A DNA stretch of 16,695 nucleotides from Ramlibacter sp. (GCA_025351615.1 JANXVP010000544.1:1-16695), one strand, 5' to 3'; numbered from the stretch's first letter, positions 1 through 7,928 are shown. The notes: generated by a model not told the origin, from the sequence alone. A program made the numbers and translations.

Positions 1-9
1 GACCCACCG

Positions 10-615
10 ATGCATCGACGCTCCGCCCTCCGATCCCTGGCCAACTGGGCGCTGACCGCGTCCGCCGGGGGACTGCTCGCCAGCTGCACCCAGGGCAAGC
101 CGCAGTTCAGTTCGATCGACCTGACCGGTGCGGATTACGCCAAGGACTTCCAGCTTGCCGACCACAACGGCCAGCTGCGCAGCCTGAAAGATTTCCAGGG
201 CAAGGTGGTGGTGCTGTTCTTCGGTTACACCCAATGCCCCGACGTTTGCCCGACCACCATGACCGAGCTGGCGCAAGTGAAGAAACTGCTCGGCCCGGAC
301 GGCGACAAGCTGCAGGTCCTGTTCGTCACTGTCGATCCCGAGCGCGACACGCCGCAGGTGCTCAAGGGCTACATGGCCAACTTCGACCCCAGCTTCCTGG
401 CATTGCGCGGGACACCGGAGCAGCTCGCCGCGATGGCCAAGGAGTTCAAGGTCTACTACAAGAAAACAGAGGGCAAGACGCCCACCAGTTACGGCATGGA
501 CCACTCGGCGGCGAGCTACGTCTACGACCAGCAGGGCCGCTTGCGGCTGTACACCCGCTACGGCAGCGGGCCGCAGGGACTGGTGTCGGACCTGCAGCTG
601 TTGCTGAAGGGCTGA
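10..615 (+). CDS. SCO1/SenC-family copper chaperone lipoprotein (cytochrome oxidase assembly)
   Basis: A 201-residue protein of the SCO1/PrrC thioredoxin-fold family, which delivers copper to the CuA site of cytochrome c oxidase on the outer face of the cytoplasmic membrane. The N-terminus has a charged start, a hydrophobic stretch and a lipobox (LAS-C26), so it is probably a lipoprotein. The copper-binding CPDVC motif lies at C76 and C80 and the third ligand is H165 in the YGMDHSA segment. All three SCO ligands are therefore present, and the length is normal for the family. The ATG is 9 bases from the window edge, so its ribosome binding site cannot be judged. In Burkholderiales such genes usually end the cox/ctaA/cyoE cluster, which would lie to the left (inference). 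The family's older name SenC has nothing to do with the selenoneine gene senC discussed below. Confidence 0.93.
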   Translation: MHRRSALRSLANWALTASAGGLLASCTQGKPQFSSIDLTGADYAKDFQLADHNGQLRSLKDFQGKVVVLFFGYTQCPDVCPTTMTELAQVKKLLGPDGDKLQVLFVTVDPERDTPQVLKGYMANFDPSFLALRGTPEQLAAMAKEFKVYYKKTEGKTPTSYGMDHSAASYVYDQQGRLRLYTRYGSGPQGLVSDLQLLLKG

Positions 616-627
616 AGGCCTCAAGGC

Positions 628-1635
628 CTATTCGGCTTTGATGCCCCGCATCCGGATCACGCCGCCGAGCAGGCTGGTGTCGGACTTGATGCGGTTGGCC
701 AGGCCTTCGGCCGACGTGCCTGCCACCTGCCAGCCCTGCTGGAACAGCTTCTGCCGCACTTGCGGTGTGCGCGCGATCTCGCTGATCAACTGCGACAGCT
801 TTGCGACGATCGGTCCGGGCATCGATGCCGGACCGGCGGCTGCAGTCCAGATCTCAAGCTGGAAGCCGCGCACGCCGCCCTCGTCGAGGCTGGGGTACTC
901 GGGCACCAGCGAACTGCGGGCGCTCGACGTCACGCCGATGGCCTTGAGCTTGCCGGCGCGGATCTGCTGCGCGGCCAGTGCCGGCGGCAGCAACGCCAGC
1001 TGGATCTGCCCGCTGATCATTGCAGTGATGACCTGCGGGTTGCCGGGATAGGGCACGTGCACCGGATCGATGCCGGCTTTTGTCTTGAGCAGCTCCATGC
1101 CGATGTGGGCAACCGTGCCGACGCCCGGTGTGCCATAGCTCCATTTGCTGCCCGCGTTGCGTGCCGCCAGGAAAAATTCCTGCGCCGTGTTGCCGGGGGC
1201 ATTGGCCGGCGCCGTCAACAACAGCGGCGCCGTACCGATCAGGCTGATCGGCGCCAGGTCCCTGAGCGGATCGAACGGCGTCGCCGGATTCAGCATCCTG
1301 GCGATCGTCATGTTGCCGTTGATCATCACGCCGATGGTGTGGTTGTCGGTCGACTTGACCACCAGGTCGGCAGCGATATTGCCGCCGGCGCCGGGATGGT
1401 TCTCAACGATGACGGGTTGCCCCAGCGCCCTGGACAGCGGCTCGGCGATGGTGCGGGCCACCAGGTCCGGCGTCGAACCGCCCGGGAATCCCACCATGAT
1501 CTTCAGCGGCCTGGTGGGCCACACCGGGACTGGTGCCGCAGGCTGGGGCTTGCCGGTTTTCTGCGCCAGCGAGCCGACGGCGACCGTCGCAAGCGCGAAA
1601 GCCAGCAGGGTACGGCGAAGTACGGGTCGTGACAT
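628..1635 (-). CDS. Bug-family tripartite tricarboxylate transporter substrate-binding protein
   Basis: A periplasmic solute receptor of the Bug (BctC/TctC-like) family, 335 residues, with a Sec signal peptide ending near VGSLAQ. After it comes the family opening WPTRPLKIMVGFPGG followed by STPDLVAR, and later the ENHPGAGGNIAAD and SYGTPGVGT segments. Bug proteins bind small carboxylates and other organic acids. Ligands vary widely, so no substrate is proposed. The ATG at 1635 is preferred because GGAG stands 7 bases upstream of it; an in-frame TTG at 1650 would add five residues. No TctA/TctB membrane genes are nearby, which is common for the many orphan Bug genes of Burkholderiales. The gene lies 28 bases after the stop of the frameshifted sensor gene on the same strand and is probably co-transcribed with it. 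It converges on the SCO1 gene with 12 bases between the stops. Confidence 0.93.
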   Translation of the reverse strand: MSRPVLRRTLLAFALATVAVGSLAQKTGKPQPAAPVPVWPTRPLKIMVGFPGGSTPDLVARTIAEPLSRALGQPVIVENHPGAGGNIAADLVVKSTDNHTIGVMINGNMTIARMLNPATPFDPLRDLAPISLIGTAPLLLTAPANAPGNTAQEFFLAARNAGSKWSYGTPGVGTVAHIGMELLKTKAGIDPVHVPYPGNPQVITAMISGQIQLALLPPALAAQQIRAGKLKAIGVTSSARSSLVPEYPSLDEGGVRGFQLEIWTAAAGPASMPGPIVAKLSQLISEIARTPQVRQKLFQQGWQVAGTSAEGLANRIKSDTSLLGGVIRMRGIKAE

Positions 1636-1663
1636 GGGCGGGCTCCACAATGCAAAAGGGTTG

Positions 1664-3405
1664 TCAAAAATTCAGGGGGCGGATCGCCCGACGCGCCTCG
1701 GGATGCATTGCATTCACCGCGTCGCGCAGCCACCTGACGCTTCCAGGGCCATCGAAATCCTGGTCGGGCAGCATCGCCACTGCGACGTTGTAGCGCAGCG
1801 TCAGCCCCGGCGGCAACGTGTCTGACTGTTGCAGGCCGCGCGCGACCACCTGCTGCGCACATTCGTTCGCTACCTCAGGCGTGGTCGGTCCGTCGAGCAG
1901 CAGCATGAACTCATGGTCGCCCACGCGCGCCGCGAGGTCGATATCGGTGATGGCGCTGCGCAGGACGGAAGCCGTAACCACCAGGCTTTTTTCGGCGGCG
2001 TCGCGGCCAAACTCGCGCAAGATCGCCTCCCAGTTGACCAGCTTGACCCCCAGCAGGGCGCAGGCGTGGTTCTGGCGGCGGCACCGCGCCAGTGAACTGT
2101 CCAGCCGATGCAGCAGCGACCGGTCATGCGCGAGGCCGGTGAGCGCGTCGGTGCGCGACAGTGCTGCGGCGCGCACGTCGGCCTCACGCCGCCGGCTGCC
2201 GCGCAGGGTGAGGGCATAGAACAGGATCGGCATCTCGAGTGCTGCACCCATCGACAATCCATAGCGCGTCAGCAGGCTGGCGGGGATCAGGTTGAGTCCG
2301 CGTGCCACCGGAAACATCGCCATCACGACCACCGGAAGGAAGCCGGCCGCGATAGGCGGATGTAGGGATCTTCGCCTTTGGCCCAGACCAGCCCGATCAG
2401 GACCAGCGCGAGCAGCAGGCCCAGCACAGTCAGCGACATCAGCAACTGGAAACTGGCTGGCGACCGCACCAGCGTGTCCACGGCGACGGTTGCGAGCACG
2501 GCCGCGATGAGGATCCACACCGCGCCATCGAGCGCGCGCGAAAAGCGCGCCGGTTCCGTCACCGTGCGTGCAAACCACAGTGCGGCCGCGGTGGTCATTC
2601 CCGGCAGGACGAAGGTGGCGACCTCGTTCCAGCGCAGCCAATTGTTCCACAGGTGCTGGGCTCCCACGCCCAGGTAGGCAAGCTGGCTCAGCGCCAGCGC
2701 GACAACATACACGCCGTAGGTGGCGAAGTTGCGGTCCCGGTTGACGGCGGCGTTCGCGAAGGTGACGAAAGCGATCAAGGCGGCGAGGCCGAAGTACGCG
2801 CCAAGCAGAAACTGCTCGCGCTCACGGGCGGCCAGCAGCGCGCGCTGGTTATAGATGGAGACCGGCGATGCGAAGCTGACCCGGGCATGCTCGACCCGCA
2901 CGAAATAGCGGACCGGCTTGCCGCTGACGTGTGCCAGCTCGAAGGTCGGGACCCGACCCGGCAACGGCCATTCCGACACGGGCCGGCTGTCGCCGGCTTC
3001 CTGCTCTACCCAGCGGCCATCGTCTGCGCGATAGAACAGTTGCGCACGGTCGAGACCGGAAGAACCGAGGTCCAGATACCAGCGGCCATCGTCGTTGGCG
3101 ACCGCGTCGAACCGGAACCAGAGCGCCTTGTCGTCGATCGCGTACTGGCGATTGCGCTCGCGCAGCGCCCAGGGCAAGGCCGCTCCCGCGGCCTCGACCT
3201 GATCGGCCGTGGCCTGCATGGTGGGGTCGATCCAGTACAGGCTGCGCCCGTCCAGTGGCACTACCTGTGTTGGGGCGCCGAGAACGATGGCCGGGACGGC
3301 GGGCAGCGGCTCGACGTGCGCCTGGCCCGTCACCTGCGCCGCTGCGCAGGTGAGGCCGATCAGCCACAGGGCGGCCACCGACCAGAATCCTTTTATGCTC
3401 CTCAC
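1664..3405 (-). pseudogene. 7TM-DISM sensor with degenerate GGDEF domain, split by a frameshift
   Basis: Two overlapping minus-strand reading frames form one protein. The first part (to the stop at 2323) has a signal peptide, an extracellular 7TMR-DISMED2-like beta domain (containing LYWIDPTMQ, ALWFRFDA and RYFVRVEH) and most of a seven-helix 7TMR-DISM membrane region, running to WAKGEDPYIR. The last helices and a GGDEF-like domain continue in another frame from IAAGFLPVVVMAMFPVARG down to 1664. Joining YIR (codons ending at 2356) to IAAGF (starting at 2353) needs one extra base, so a single-base deletion or sequencing error lies near 2351-2358. The GGDEF motif reads GDHEF, and the DxLTGLxNRR motif reads DALTGLAHDRS, so diguanylate cyclase activity is doubtful even if the frame is restored. 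The start is uncertain: GTG at 3405 gives a normal signal peptide, whereas ATG at 3468 would translate through the rpoH terminator. Confidence 0.82.
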
Positions 3406-3422
3406 CGACCCATTGTCTTCGC

Positions 3423-3449
3423 AAAAAAAAGCCCGGGACCTCCGGGCTT
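3423..3449 (-). terminator. Rho-independent terminator of rpoH
   Basis: Read on the minus strand, a GC-rich stem AGCCCGG / CCGGGCT with a 5-base loop (AGGTC) is followed by eight T residues. It lies 25 bases beyond the rpoH stop and separates rpoH from the sensor gene. Confidence 0.9.
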
Positions 3450-3474
3450 CCTCGGGATTGCCTCCCATTCGAAT

Positions 3475-4407
3475 TCAGGCAAAAGCCGCAAGCGCCTTTT
3501 TCATCTTCTTCATCGCGGCCGACTCGATCTGGCGGATGCGCTCGGCGGAAACGCCGTATTCAGCGGCCAGGTCGTGCAACGTCAGGCCGCCCGAGCCGTC
3601 ATCGTTCACCTTCAGCCAGCGTTCTTCGACGATGCGGCGGCTGCGCGGATCGAGTTCCTCCAGCGCTGCTGCGATGCCGTCGGTGGCCATCACGTCGCGC
3701 TGCTGCGATTCCATCACCGCCGTCGGCTCGTGGGCAGCGTCGGCCAGGTAAGCGATCGGACCGAAGCCCTCATCGCCGTCATCGCCGGGCGCGGGGTCGA
3801 GCAGCACGTCGCCACCGGACATCCGGGTTTCCATCTCGATGACTTCCTCGCGCTTGACATTGAGCTGGCGCGCCATGGTGTCGATCTGCGCGTCGGTCAG
3901 CGTTTCGCGGTGGGTCTGGGTCTCGGCGTCGTCCTTGAAGCCCTGCTTCATCGAGCGCAGGTTGAAGAACAGCTTGCGCTGGGCCTTGGTGGTCGCCACC
4001 TTGACCATGCGCCAGTTCTTCAGGATGTACTCGTGGATCTCGGCGCGGATCCAGTGCAGGGCGTAGCTGACCAGGCGCACGCCATGGTCCGGATCGAAAC
4101 GCTTCACCGCCTTCATCAGGCCGATGTTGCCTTCCTGGATCAGGTCGCCATGCGGCAGGCCGTACCCCAGGTACTTGCGCGCGACGGAAACCACCAGCCG
4201 CAGGTGCGACAGCACCAGCTTCCCGGCCGCTTCCAGGTCGTTGTTGTCTCTGAGCTGCCGGGCAAACTGCTGTTCTTCTTCGGGCGTGAGCATCGGCAGG
4301 CGGTTCGCGGCCGAAATGTACGCGTCCAGATTGCCGAGAGAGGGCACGACCGCCCACGGGTTAGCCATGGTCAGCGCGTTGCCAGAGGCTCCATTGTCTA
4401 GGGACAT
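3475..4407 (-). CDS. rpoH: RNA polymerase sigma-32 heat-shock factor RpoH
   Basis: A 310-residue sigma-70-family group 3 factor that directs RNA polymerase to heat-shock promoters. Region 2 is clear (LRLVVSVARKYLGYGLPHGD, then LIQEGNIGLMKAVKRFDP). It is followed by the RpoH-specific box QRKLFFNLR at residues 143-151, which distinguishes sigma-32 from other sigma factors. Region 4 has a helix-turn-helix (LHDLAAEYGVSAERIRQIES) near the C-terminus. Length is typical of betaproteobacterial RpoH. The ATG at 4407 is supported by AAAGGAG 8 bases upstream. A perfect CIRCE operator lies 33 bases before the start, so HrcA repression is likely. A strong terminator follows the gene. selD lies upstream on the same strand with a 208-base gap holding this promoter, so rpoH is probably mainly transcribed on its own. 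Confidence 0.98.
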   Translation of the reverse strand: MSLDNGASGNALTMANPWAVVPSLGNLDAYISAANRLPMLTPEEEQQFARQLRDNNDLEAAGKLVLSHLRLVVSVARKYLGYGLPHGDLIQEGNIGLMKAVKRFDPDHGVRLVSYALHWIRAEIHEYILKNWRMVKVATTKAQRKLFFNLRSMKQGFKDDAETQTHRETLTDAQIDTMARQLNVKREEVIEMETRMSGGDVLLDPAPGDDGDEGFGPIAYLADAAHEPTAVMESQQRDVMATDGIAAALEELDPRSRRIVEERWLKVNDDGSGGLTLHDLAAEYGVSAERIRQIESAAMKKMKKALAAFA

Positions 4408-4436
4408 ACCATTAGCTCCTTTGCATCGTAGGGGTC

Positions 4437-4466
4437 ATATTAGCACTCGGTTAGAGAGAGTGCTAA
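4437..4466 (-). promoter_or_regulatory. Candidate vegetative promoter of rpoH, overlapping CIRCE
   Basis: On the minus strand, TTAGCA (4466-4461, 4 of 6 matches to the -35 consensus) and TAATAT (4442-4437, 4 of 6 matches to the -10 consensus) are 18 bases apart. Both overlap the CIRCE half-sites, so a bound HrcA dimer would block polymerase. The box matches are modest, and a separate sigma-32 or sigma-E promoter cannot be excluded. Confidence 0.45.
4440..4466. promoter_or_regulatory. CIRCE operator (HrcA binding site) upstream of rpoH
   Basis: TTAGCACTC, nine spacer bases (GGTTAGAGA) and GAGTGCTAA form a perfect inverted repeat identical to the CIRCE consensus TTAGCACTC-N9-GAGTGCTAA. HrcA binds this element to repress chaperone genes such as groESL. 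Its place 33 bases before rpoH implies that HrcA controls the sigma factor itself, an arrangement described for some betaproteobacteria. Confidence 0.95.
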
Positions 4467-4615
4467 ACGAGAAGTTCTATCCCCACGATAGCAAATCCAG
4501 GGTTTTCCCGGGTGTCAAAACGTCAGCCGCGCCACAAGGCGAATCAACGTCCTGAAGCCGATGGCAGCATTTCGTGTGCTGCTAAATCCGGAGAGTGAAC
4601 GCTTACAACCAAGTC

Positions 4616-5695
4616 TCAACGCAGCTGCAGGCGGGGGCCCTTGCCAGCTTTCTGGATCTCGCCGATCACAGTCGCAGCATCGAAGCCGTGGCGCCGGAAC
4701 ACCGCCAGCACCGTTTCCGCGGCTTCAGGCGCGCAAGAGACCAGCAACCCGCCGCTGGTCTGCGGATCCGTGAGGAGCGCTTTGGCGGTCGCATCAAAAC
4801 CTGCCGGCAGGCCAACCTCGTCGCCGTAGCCGGCCCAGTTGCGCTCCGAAGCGCCGGTCACGTGTCCGGCAGCAGCGAGCTGCGCCACGCCGGCCAGCAG
4901 CGGAACCCGCGACCAGTCGATCACCACATCGAGTTTGGCGCCGCGCGCCAGCTCCAGCGCGTGGCCGGCCAGGCCGAAGCCCGTCACGTCCGTCAGCGCA
5001 TGCACGCCGTCGAGCGCGGCGAGCTCGGTGCCGGGCGTGTTCAACTTGGTGGTGGTCGCGATCATCTGCCGGTAGCCGTCGGCATCCAGCAGTTCCTTCT
5101 TCAGTGCCGCTGACAGGATGCCGACGCCCAGCGGCTTGCCCAGGATCAGGACGTCGCCGGCTTTCGCATCGGCATTGCGCTTGACCCGCTTCGGATGCAC
5201 CAGCCCCAGCGCCACCAGGCCATAGATCGGCTCGACCGAGTCGATGGTATGGCCGCCGGCGATCGGGATGCCGGCTTCGCGGCAGACCGCTTCGCCGCCG
5301 GCCAGGATACGGCCGATGGTGGCCGTGCTCAGCACGTTGATCGGCATCCCGACCAGGGCCAGCGCGAGAATCGGCTTGCCGCCCATGGCATACACGTCGG
5401 AGATCGCGTTGGTCGCTGCGATGCGGCCGAAGTCGTAGGGATCGTCGACGATCGGCATGAAAAAGTCGGTGGTTGCGATCAGCGCCTGCTCGTCGTTCAA
5501 TTGATAAACCGCAGCGTCGTCGGCCGTCTCGATGCCCACCAGCAGTTCAGGGGGGATCGGCATCCGCGCCGTGCCTTTGAGGATTTCCGACAGCACGCCG
5601 GGCGCGATCTTGCAGCCGCAGCCGCCGCCATGGGAAAGCGAGCTGAGGCGCGGTTCGCCGGGAGGAATGGTGAAATTGTCGTGGGGGGCATTCAT
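4616..5695 (-). CDS. selD: Selenophosphate synthetase SelD (SenC of the selenoneine pathway)
   Basis: A 359-residue selenide, water dikinase, which makes selenophosphate from selenide and ATP in the cytoplasm. The glycine-rich N-terminus SHGGGCGCK carries the catalytic Cys26 and Lys29, matching Cys17 and Lys20 of E. coli SelD, so this is a cysteine form. The metal and ATP loop segments TADDAAVYQL, TTDFFMPIVDDPYDFGRIAA and AGGHTIDS are intact, as is the C-terminal DPQTSGGLL. Its ATG overlaps the senB stop by 4 bases (ATGA at 5695-5692), so the two are translationally coupled. With senB and senA beside it, its main role here is probably to supply selenophosphate for selenoneine (where the SelD homologue is called SenC). 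It may also serve selenoproteins or 2-selenouridine in tRNA. No selA, selB or mnmH/selU is in the window. Confidence 0.96.
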   Translation of the reverse strand: MNAPHDNFTIPPGEPRLSSLSHGGGCGCKIAPGVLSEILKGTARMPIPPELLVGIETADDAAVYQLNDEQALIATTDFFMPIVDDPYDFGRIAATNAISDVYAMGGKPILALALVGMPINVLSTATIGRILAGGEAVCREAGIPIAGGHTIDSVEPIYGLVALGLVHPKRVKRNADAKAGDVLILGKPLGVGILSAALKKELLDADGYRQMIATTTKLNTPGTELAALDGVHALTDVTGFGLAGHALELARGAKLDVVIDWSRVPLLAGVAQLAAAGHVTGASERNWAGYGDEVGLPAGFDATAKALLTDPQTSGGLLVSCAPEAAETVLAVFRRHGFDAATVIGEIQKAGKGPRLQLR

Positions 5696-6693
5696 GGGCG
5701 GGTGTCCATCAAGTCGTCAACCAGTCGGAGCAGGGACGCACGCTCGGATTCGGGAGCGAACAGCGGCGCGCGAAGGCCGCATTGTGCGCCGAGCCTGGCC
5801 AGCAGCGGGGCCGAAGGGCCATCGCTCGTGGCGAGCTGGCTTTGCCGGCACCGGAGCAGCAGGTTGGCCAGGCTGGCAGCGCTGCCATGCGGGAAATACC
5901 CCTCGTAAGCGGCGCCTAGCATTCCGACGTTTCCCGGGATCGCCGAAGCCAGCACAGCCGTTCCGCTGCAGACCGCTTCCATGATCACGTGGGCGCCGCC
6001 TTCCATGGCGCTGGCGTGCACCAGCAGATGCGCGCGCCGGATGTGGTCACGGGTTTCGTCGTGCGGCAAGGCGCCGAGCCAGCGGTAATTCGGGCAATCT
6101 TGCTGGGTCGCTTGCGCTTGCCCGGCCAACCCCGGTTCCAGCGCCTCACCGATGTGGTCGATGCGGATGTCGTGCTGCGCAGCGAGCAGGCGCGCGGCCT
6201 CGAACAGCGTCCGCGGGCTCTTGACCTCGCGCAGATGGCCCACCATCACGGCCTGCAGATGCTGGTCCGTCTTCGGCAAGGTCGCCTGCAATGGCGTCGA
6301 CTGATAAATGATGGCGGCCTTGCTGCGAAGTGTTTCGGGCAGCGCCGCAACGCCCATGTCCTGCAGCACCACCAGCCGCTGCGCCAGACGCAGCGACCGC
6401 TGGGCCGTCGCATCCCGCTGGATGTCCTGATACAGGTCAGTGCCCGTCAGGACGACCGCGAGACCGTGGGTGCCACGGGCACCGGCCCAGGCCTCGATGG
6501 CGGTGGCCGAGCGCCGGGCGTGCAGCGCCAGCATGATGCCGTCTCCTTGCGCCAGCGCGTCGGGCCAGCTCTGCGTGATCCGGACATCACAGCTTTGCGC
6601 GAGCAATTCCCGCCATCGGCGCGCGGTCTGCCAGTTGCCGTTGTTGGCGGCGGCAAGGGCGGGGCTTACGATAACGACCGATGGACGGAGCAT
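5692..6693 (-). CDS. senB: Selenosugar synthase SenB (GT-B glycosyltransferase-like)
   Basis: A 333-residue GT4-like protein. The N-terminus SVVIVSPALAAANNGNWQTA is typical of the first nucleotide-binding fold. The C-terminal half has VMVGHLREVKSPRTLFEAA and a GT4-type E-x7-E motif (E231 and E239 in MEGGAHVIMEA). Family knowledge: SenB joins selenophosphate to a UDP-N-acetylhexosamine to give a 1-seleno-sugar, the selenium donor for SenA. Recognition rests on the glycosyltransferase fold together with the neighbours, selD overlapping by 4 bases and senA divergent. Alone it would be called only a glycosyltransferase. The start at 6693 is chosen because the Rossmann-like strand begins at once after MLRPS; longer in-frame starts add a Cys/Pro/Arg-rich stretch and run deep into senA. 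No Shine-Dalgarno is visible. The coding start overlaps the annotated senA start by 13 bases on the opposite strand. Confidence 0.88.
   Translation of the reverse strand: MLRPSVVIVSPALAAANNGNWQTARRWRELLAQSCDVRITQSWPDALAQGDGIMLALHARRSATAIEAWAGARGTHGLAVVLTGTDLYQDIQRDATAQRSLRLAQRLVVLQDMGVAALPETLRSKAAIIYQSTPLQATLPKTDQHLQAVMVGHLREVKSPRTLFEAARLLAAQHDIRIDHIGEALEPGLAGQAQATQQDCPNYRWLGALPHDETRDHIRRAHLLVHASAMEGGAHVIMEAVCSGTAVLASAIPGNVGMLGAAYEGYFPHGSAASLANLLLRCRQSQLATSDGPSAPLLARLGAQCGLRAPLFAPESERASLLRLVDDLMDTRP
6644..6672 (+). promoter_or_regulatory. Candidate promoter of senA and the selenium transporter
   Basis: TTGGCG (6644-6649, 4 of 6 matches to the -35 consensus) and TACGAT (6667-6672, 4 of 6 to the -10) are separated by 17 bases and lie within the first codons of senB. 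Transcription would start at about 6679-6681, on or next to the senA ATG, giving a leaderless message. Confidence 0.4.
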
Positions 6694-7877
6694 ACAGCGG
6701 TTATAGCAAGGGACAGAACAAGGCGCAGGCGCTTCGGCTCGGCGGCAAGGCACCGGTGCGCGAGGCGTTGCTGGACATCCGGCGGCACACGCTGGCGCTT
6801 GCCGACGCTTATGCCCGCGCGTTCGAGTCCACAGGCATGCAGGTGGCGTATGCACCGCAATTCAATCCACCGCTATGGGAATTGGGGCACATCGGCTGGT
6901 TCCAGGACTACTGGATCAGTCGAAATCGCCAGCGGGCGCGTGGCGTGCGATGCGAACCGGCCCACGAGCGCGGGCCGTCTGCGCTTGAGCGTGCGGATGG
7001 CTGGTACGACTCGGGCCGCGTCGAGCACAGCAGCCGCTGGGCCCTGCCGCTGCCGGACCCGCAAAACACCCGCGTCTACCTGGACGCGACCCTGGCTCGG
7101 ACCCTGGTACTGCTCGATGCGCTCGGGGACGACGCCGGGAGGGATGTGCTGTATTTTTACCGGCTGGTCGCCTTGCACGAAGCGATGCATGTCGAGGCGG
7201 CGATCTACATGGCAAGGGGTCTGGGAGTCGAGCTTGCGGGGACGCATGCTCCGACGGATCAGGGGATCCCGGGCGGATTTTCCGAGCTGGAGCTTCCCGC
7301 CCAGATTTTCCGGCTCGGTGCGGCCGGTGACGGGTTCGCTTTCGACAACGAGCTGGGCCCGCACGAGGTTGCGCTCGGAGCTTTCAGGATCGACGCCGGG
7401 CCAGTCAGCCGGAGTCGCTTTCTTGATTTTGTCGAGGCGCAGGGCTACGAGCAGCGCCGCTGGTGGAGCGATGCCGGCTGGGAGTGGCTGCGCAGCCAGG
7501 GGCGGCCGCAGCGCGACATGGGGGAGGTCAGCCAAACAGCCGGGCCCGCTGTGCACCTGACAGCCTACCAAGCCGACGCTTGGTGCCGCTGGGCCGGGCG
7601 CCGGTTGCCGACGGAAGCCGAGTGGGAATGCGCGGCCCTGACAGCCCCTGGGTTCATCTGGGGCAGTGTCTGGGAATGGACCGCTTCGTCGTTCCAGCCT
7701 TATCCCGGCTTTGCTGCCCACCCTTACCGCGATTATTCACAGCCGTGGTTCGGCACCCGCCGGGTGTTGCGGGGCTCCAGTCAGGCAAGCTCCCCCTGGC
7801 TGGCCCATCCACGCTATCGCAATTTCTTCGAGCCACAGCGAAGCGACATCTTTGCGGGCTTTCGGTCCTGCGCCTGA
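6681..7877 (+). CDS. senA: Selenoneine synthase SenA (EgtB-like non-haem iron enzyme)
   Basis: A 398-residue two-domain protein of the EgtB/OvoA architecture. The N-terminal DinB-like domain supplies the iron ligands: H70 (ELGHIGWFQDYW) and the HX3HXE motif H166, H170, E172 (LHEAMHVEA). The C-terminal formylglycine-generating-enzyme-like domain has RRLPTEAEWE, GSVWEW (328-333) and a closing RSDIFAGFRSC. EgtB joins hercynine to gamma-glutamylcysteine for ergothioneine. SenA instead uses the SenB selenosugar and hercynine to make the C-Se bond of selenoneine. The SenA call depends on the adjacent senB and selD; by sequence alone an EgtB is the alternative. No egtD, egtC or egtE is nearby, so hercynine must come from an unlinked gene. 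ATG 6681 has no ribosome binding site and sits 8 bases after a putative -10. GTG at 6756 is a possible shorter start. Confidence 0.9.
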   Translation: MDGAYSGYSKGQNKAQALRLGGKAPVREALLDIRRHTLALADAYARAFESTGMQVAYAPQFNPPLWELGHIGWFQDYWISRNRQRARGVRCEPAHERGPSALERADGWYDSGRVEHSSRWALPLPDPQNTRVYLDATLARTLVLLDALGDDAGRDVLYFYRLVALHEAMHVEAAIYMARGLGVELAGTHAPTDQGIPGGFSELELPAQIFRLGAAGDGFAFDNELGPHEVALGAFRIDAGPVSRSRFLDFVEAQGYEQRRWWSDAGWEWLRSQGRPQRDMGEVSQTAGPAVHLTAYQADAWCRWAGRRLPTEAEWECAALTAPGFIWGSVWEWTASSFQPYPGFAAHPYRDYSQPWFGTRRVLRGSSQASSPWLAHPRYRNFFEPQRSDIFAGFRSCA

Positions 7878-7928
7878 GCGCCCAAACGCTTTGCGGTGTA
7901 ATCGGCGCTTCGACCCTGAAGGAAAAAA

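Noticed and set aside
10..615. Reading the SCO1 gene as the selenoneine senC because SCO1 proteins are also called SenC.
   Set aside because: It has the CPDVC and His copper ligands of SCO1/PrrC; the selenoneine SenC is the SelD homologue at 4616-5695.
2653..4401. Long open frame on the plus strand (582 codons) across rpoH and the sensor gene.
   Set aside because: It is antisense to rpoH and the sensor, with low-complexity Arg/His/Gly-rich composition and no domain; it results from high-GC codon bias.
4562..4584. Hairpin GCAGCA...TGCTGC after the selD stop as a terminator.
   Set aside because: The stem is short and no T run follows on the minus strand, so termination is not supported.
6694..6855. 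Extended N-terminus for senB (54 extra residues).
   Set aside because: The added stretch is Cys/Pro/Arg-rich, lies opposite senA codons and comes before the normal first beta strand of the glycosyltransferase fold.
5989..7560. Plus-strand open frame of 523 codons spanning senB and senA.
   Set aside because: It is antisense to senB and out of frame with senA; both real genes have clear motifs.
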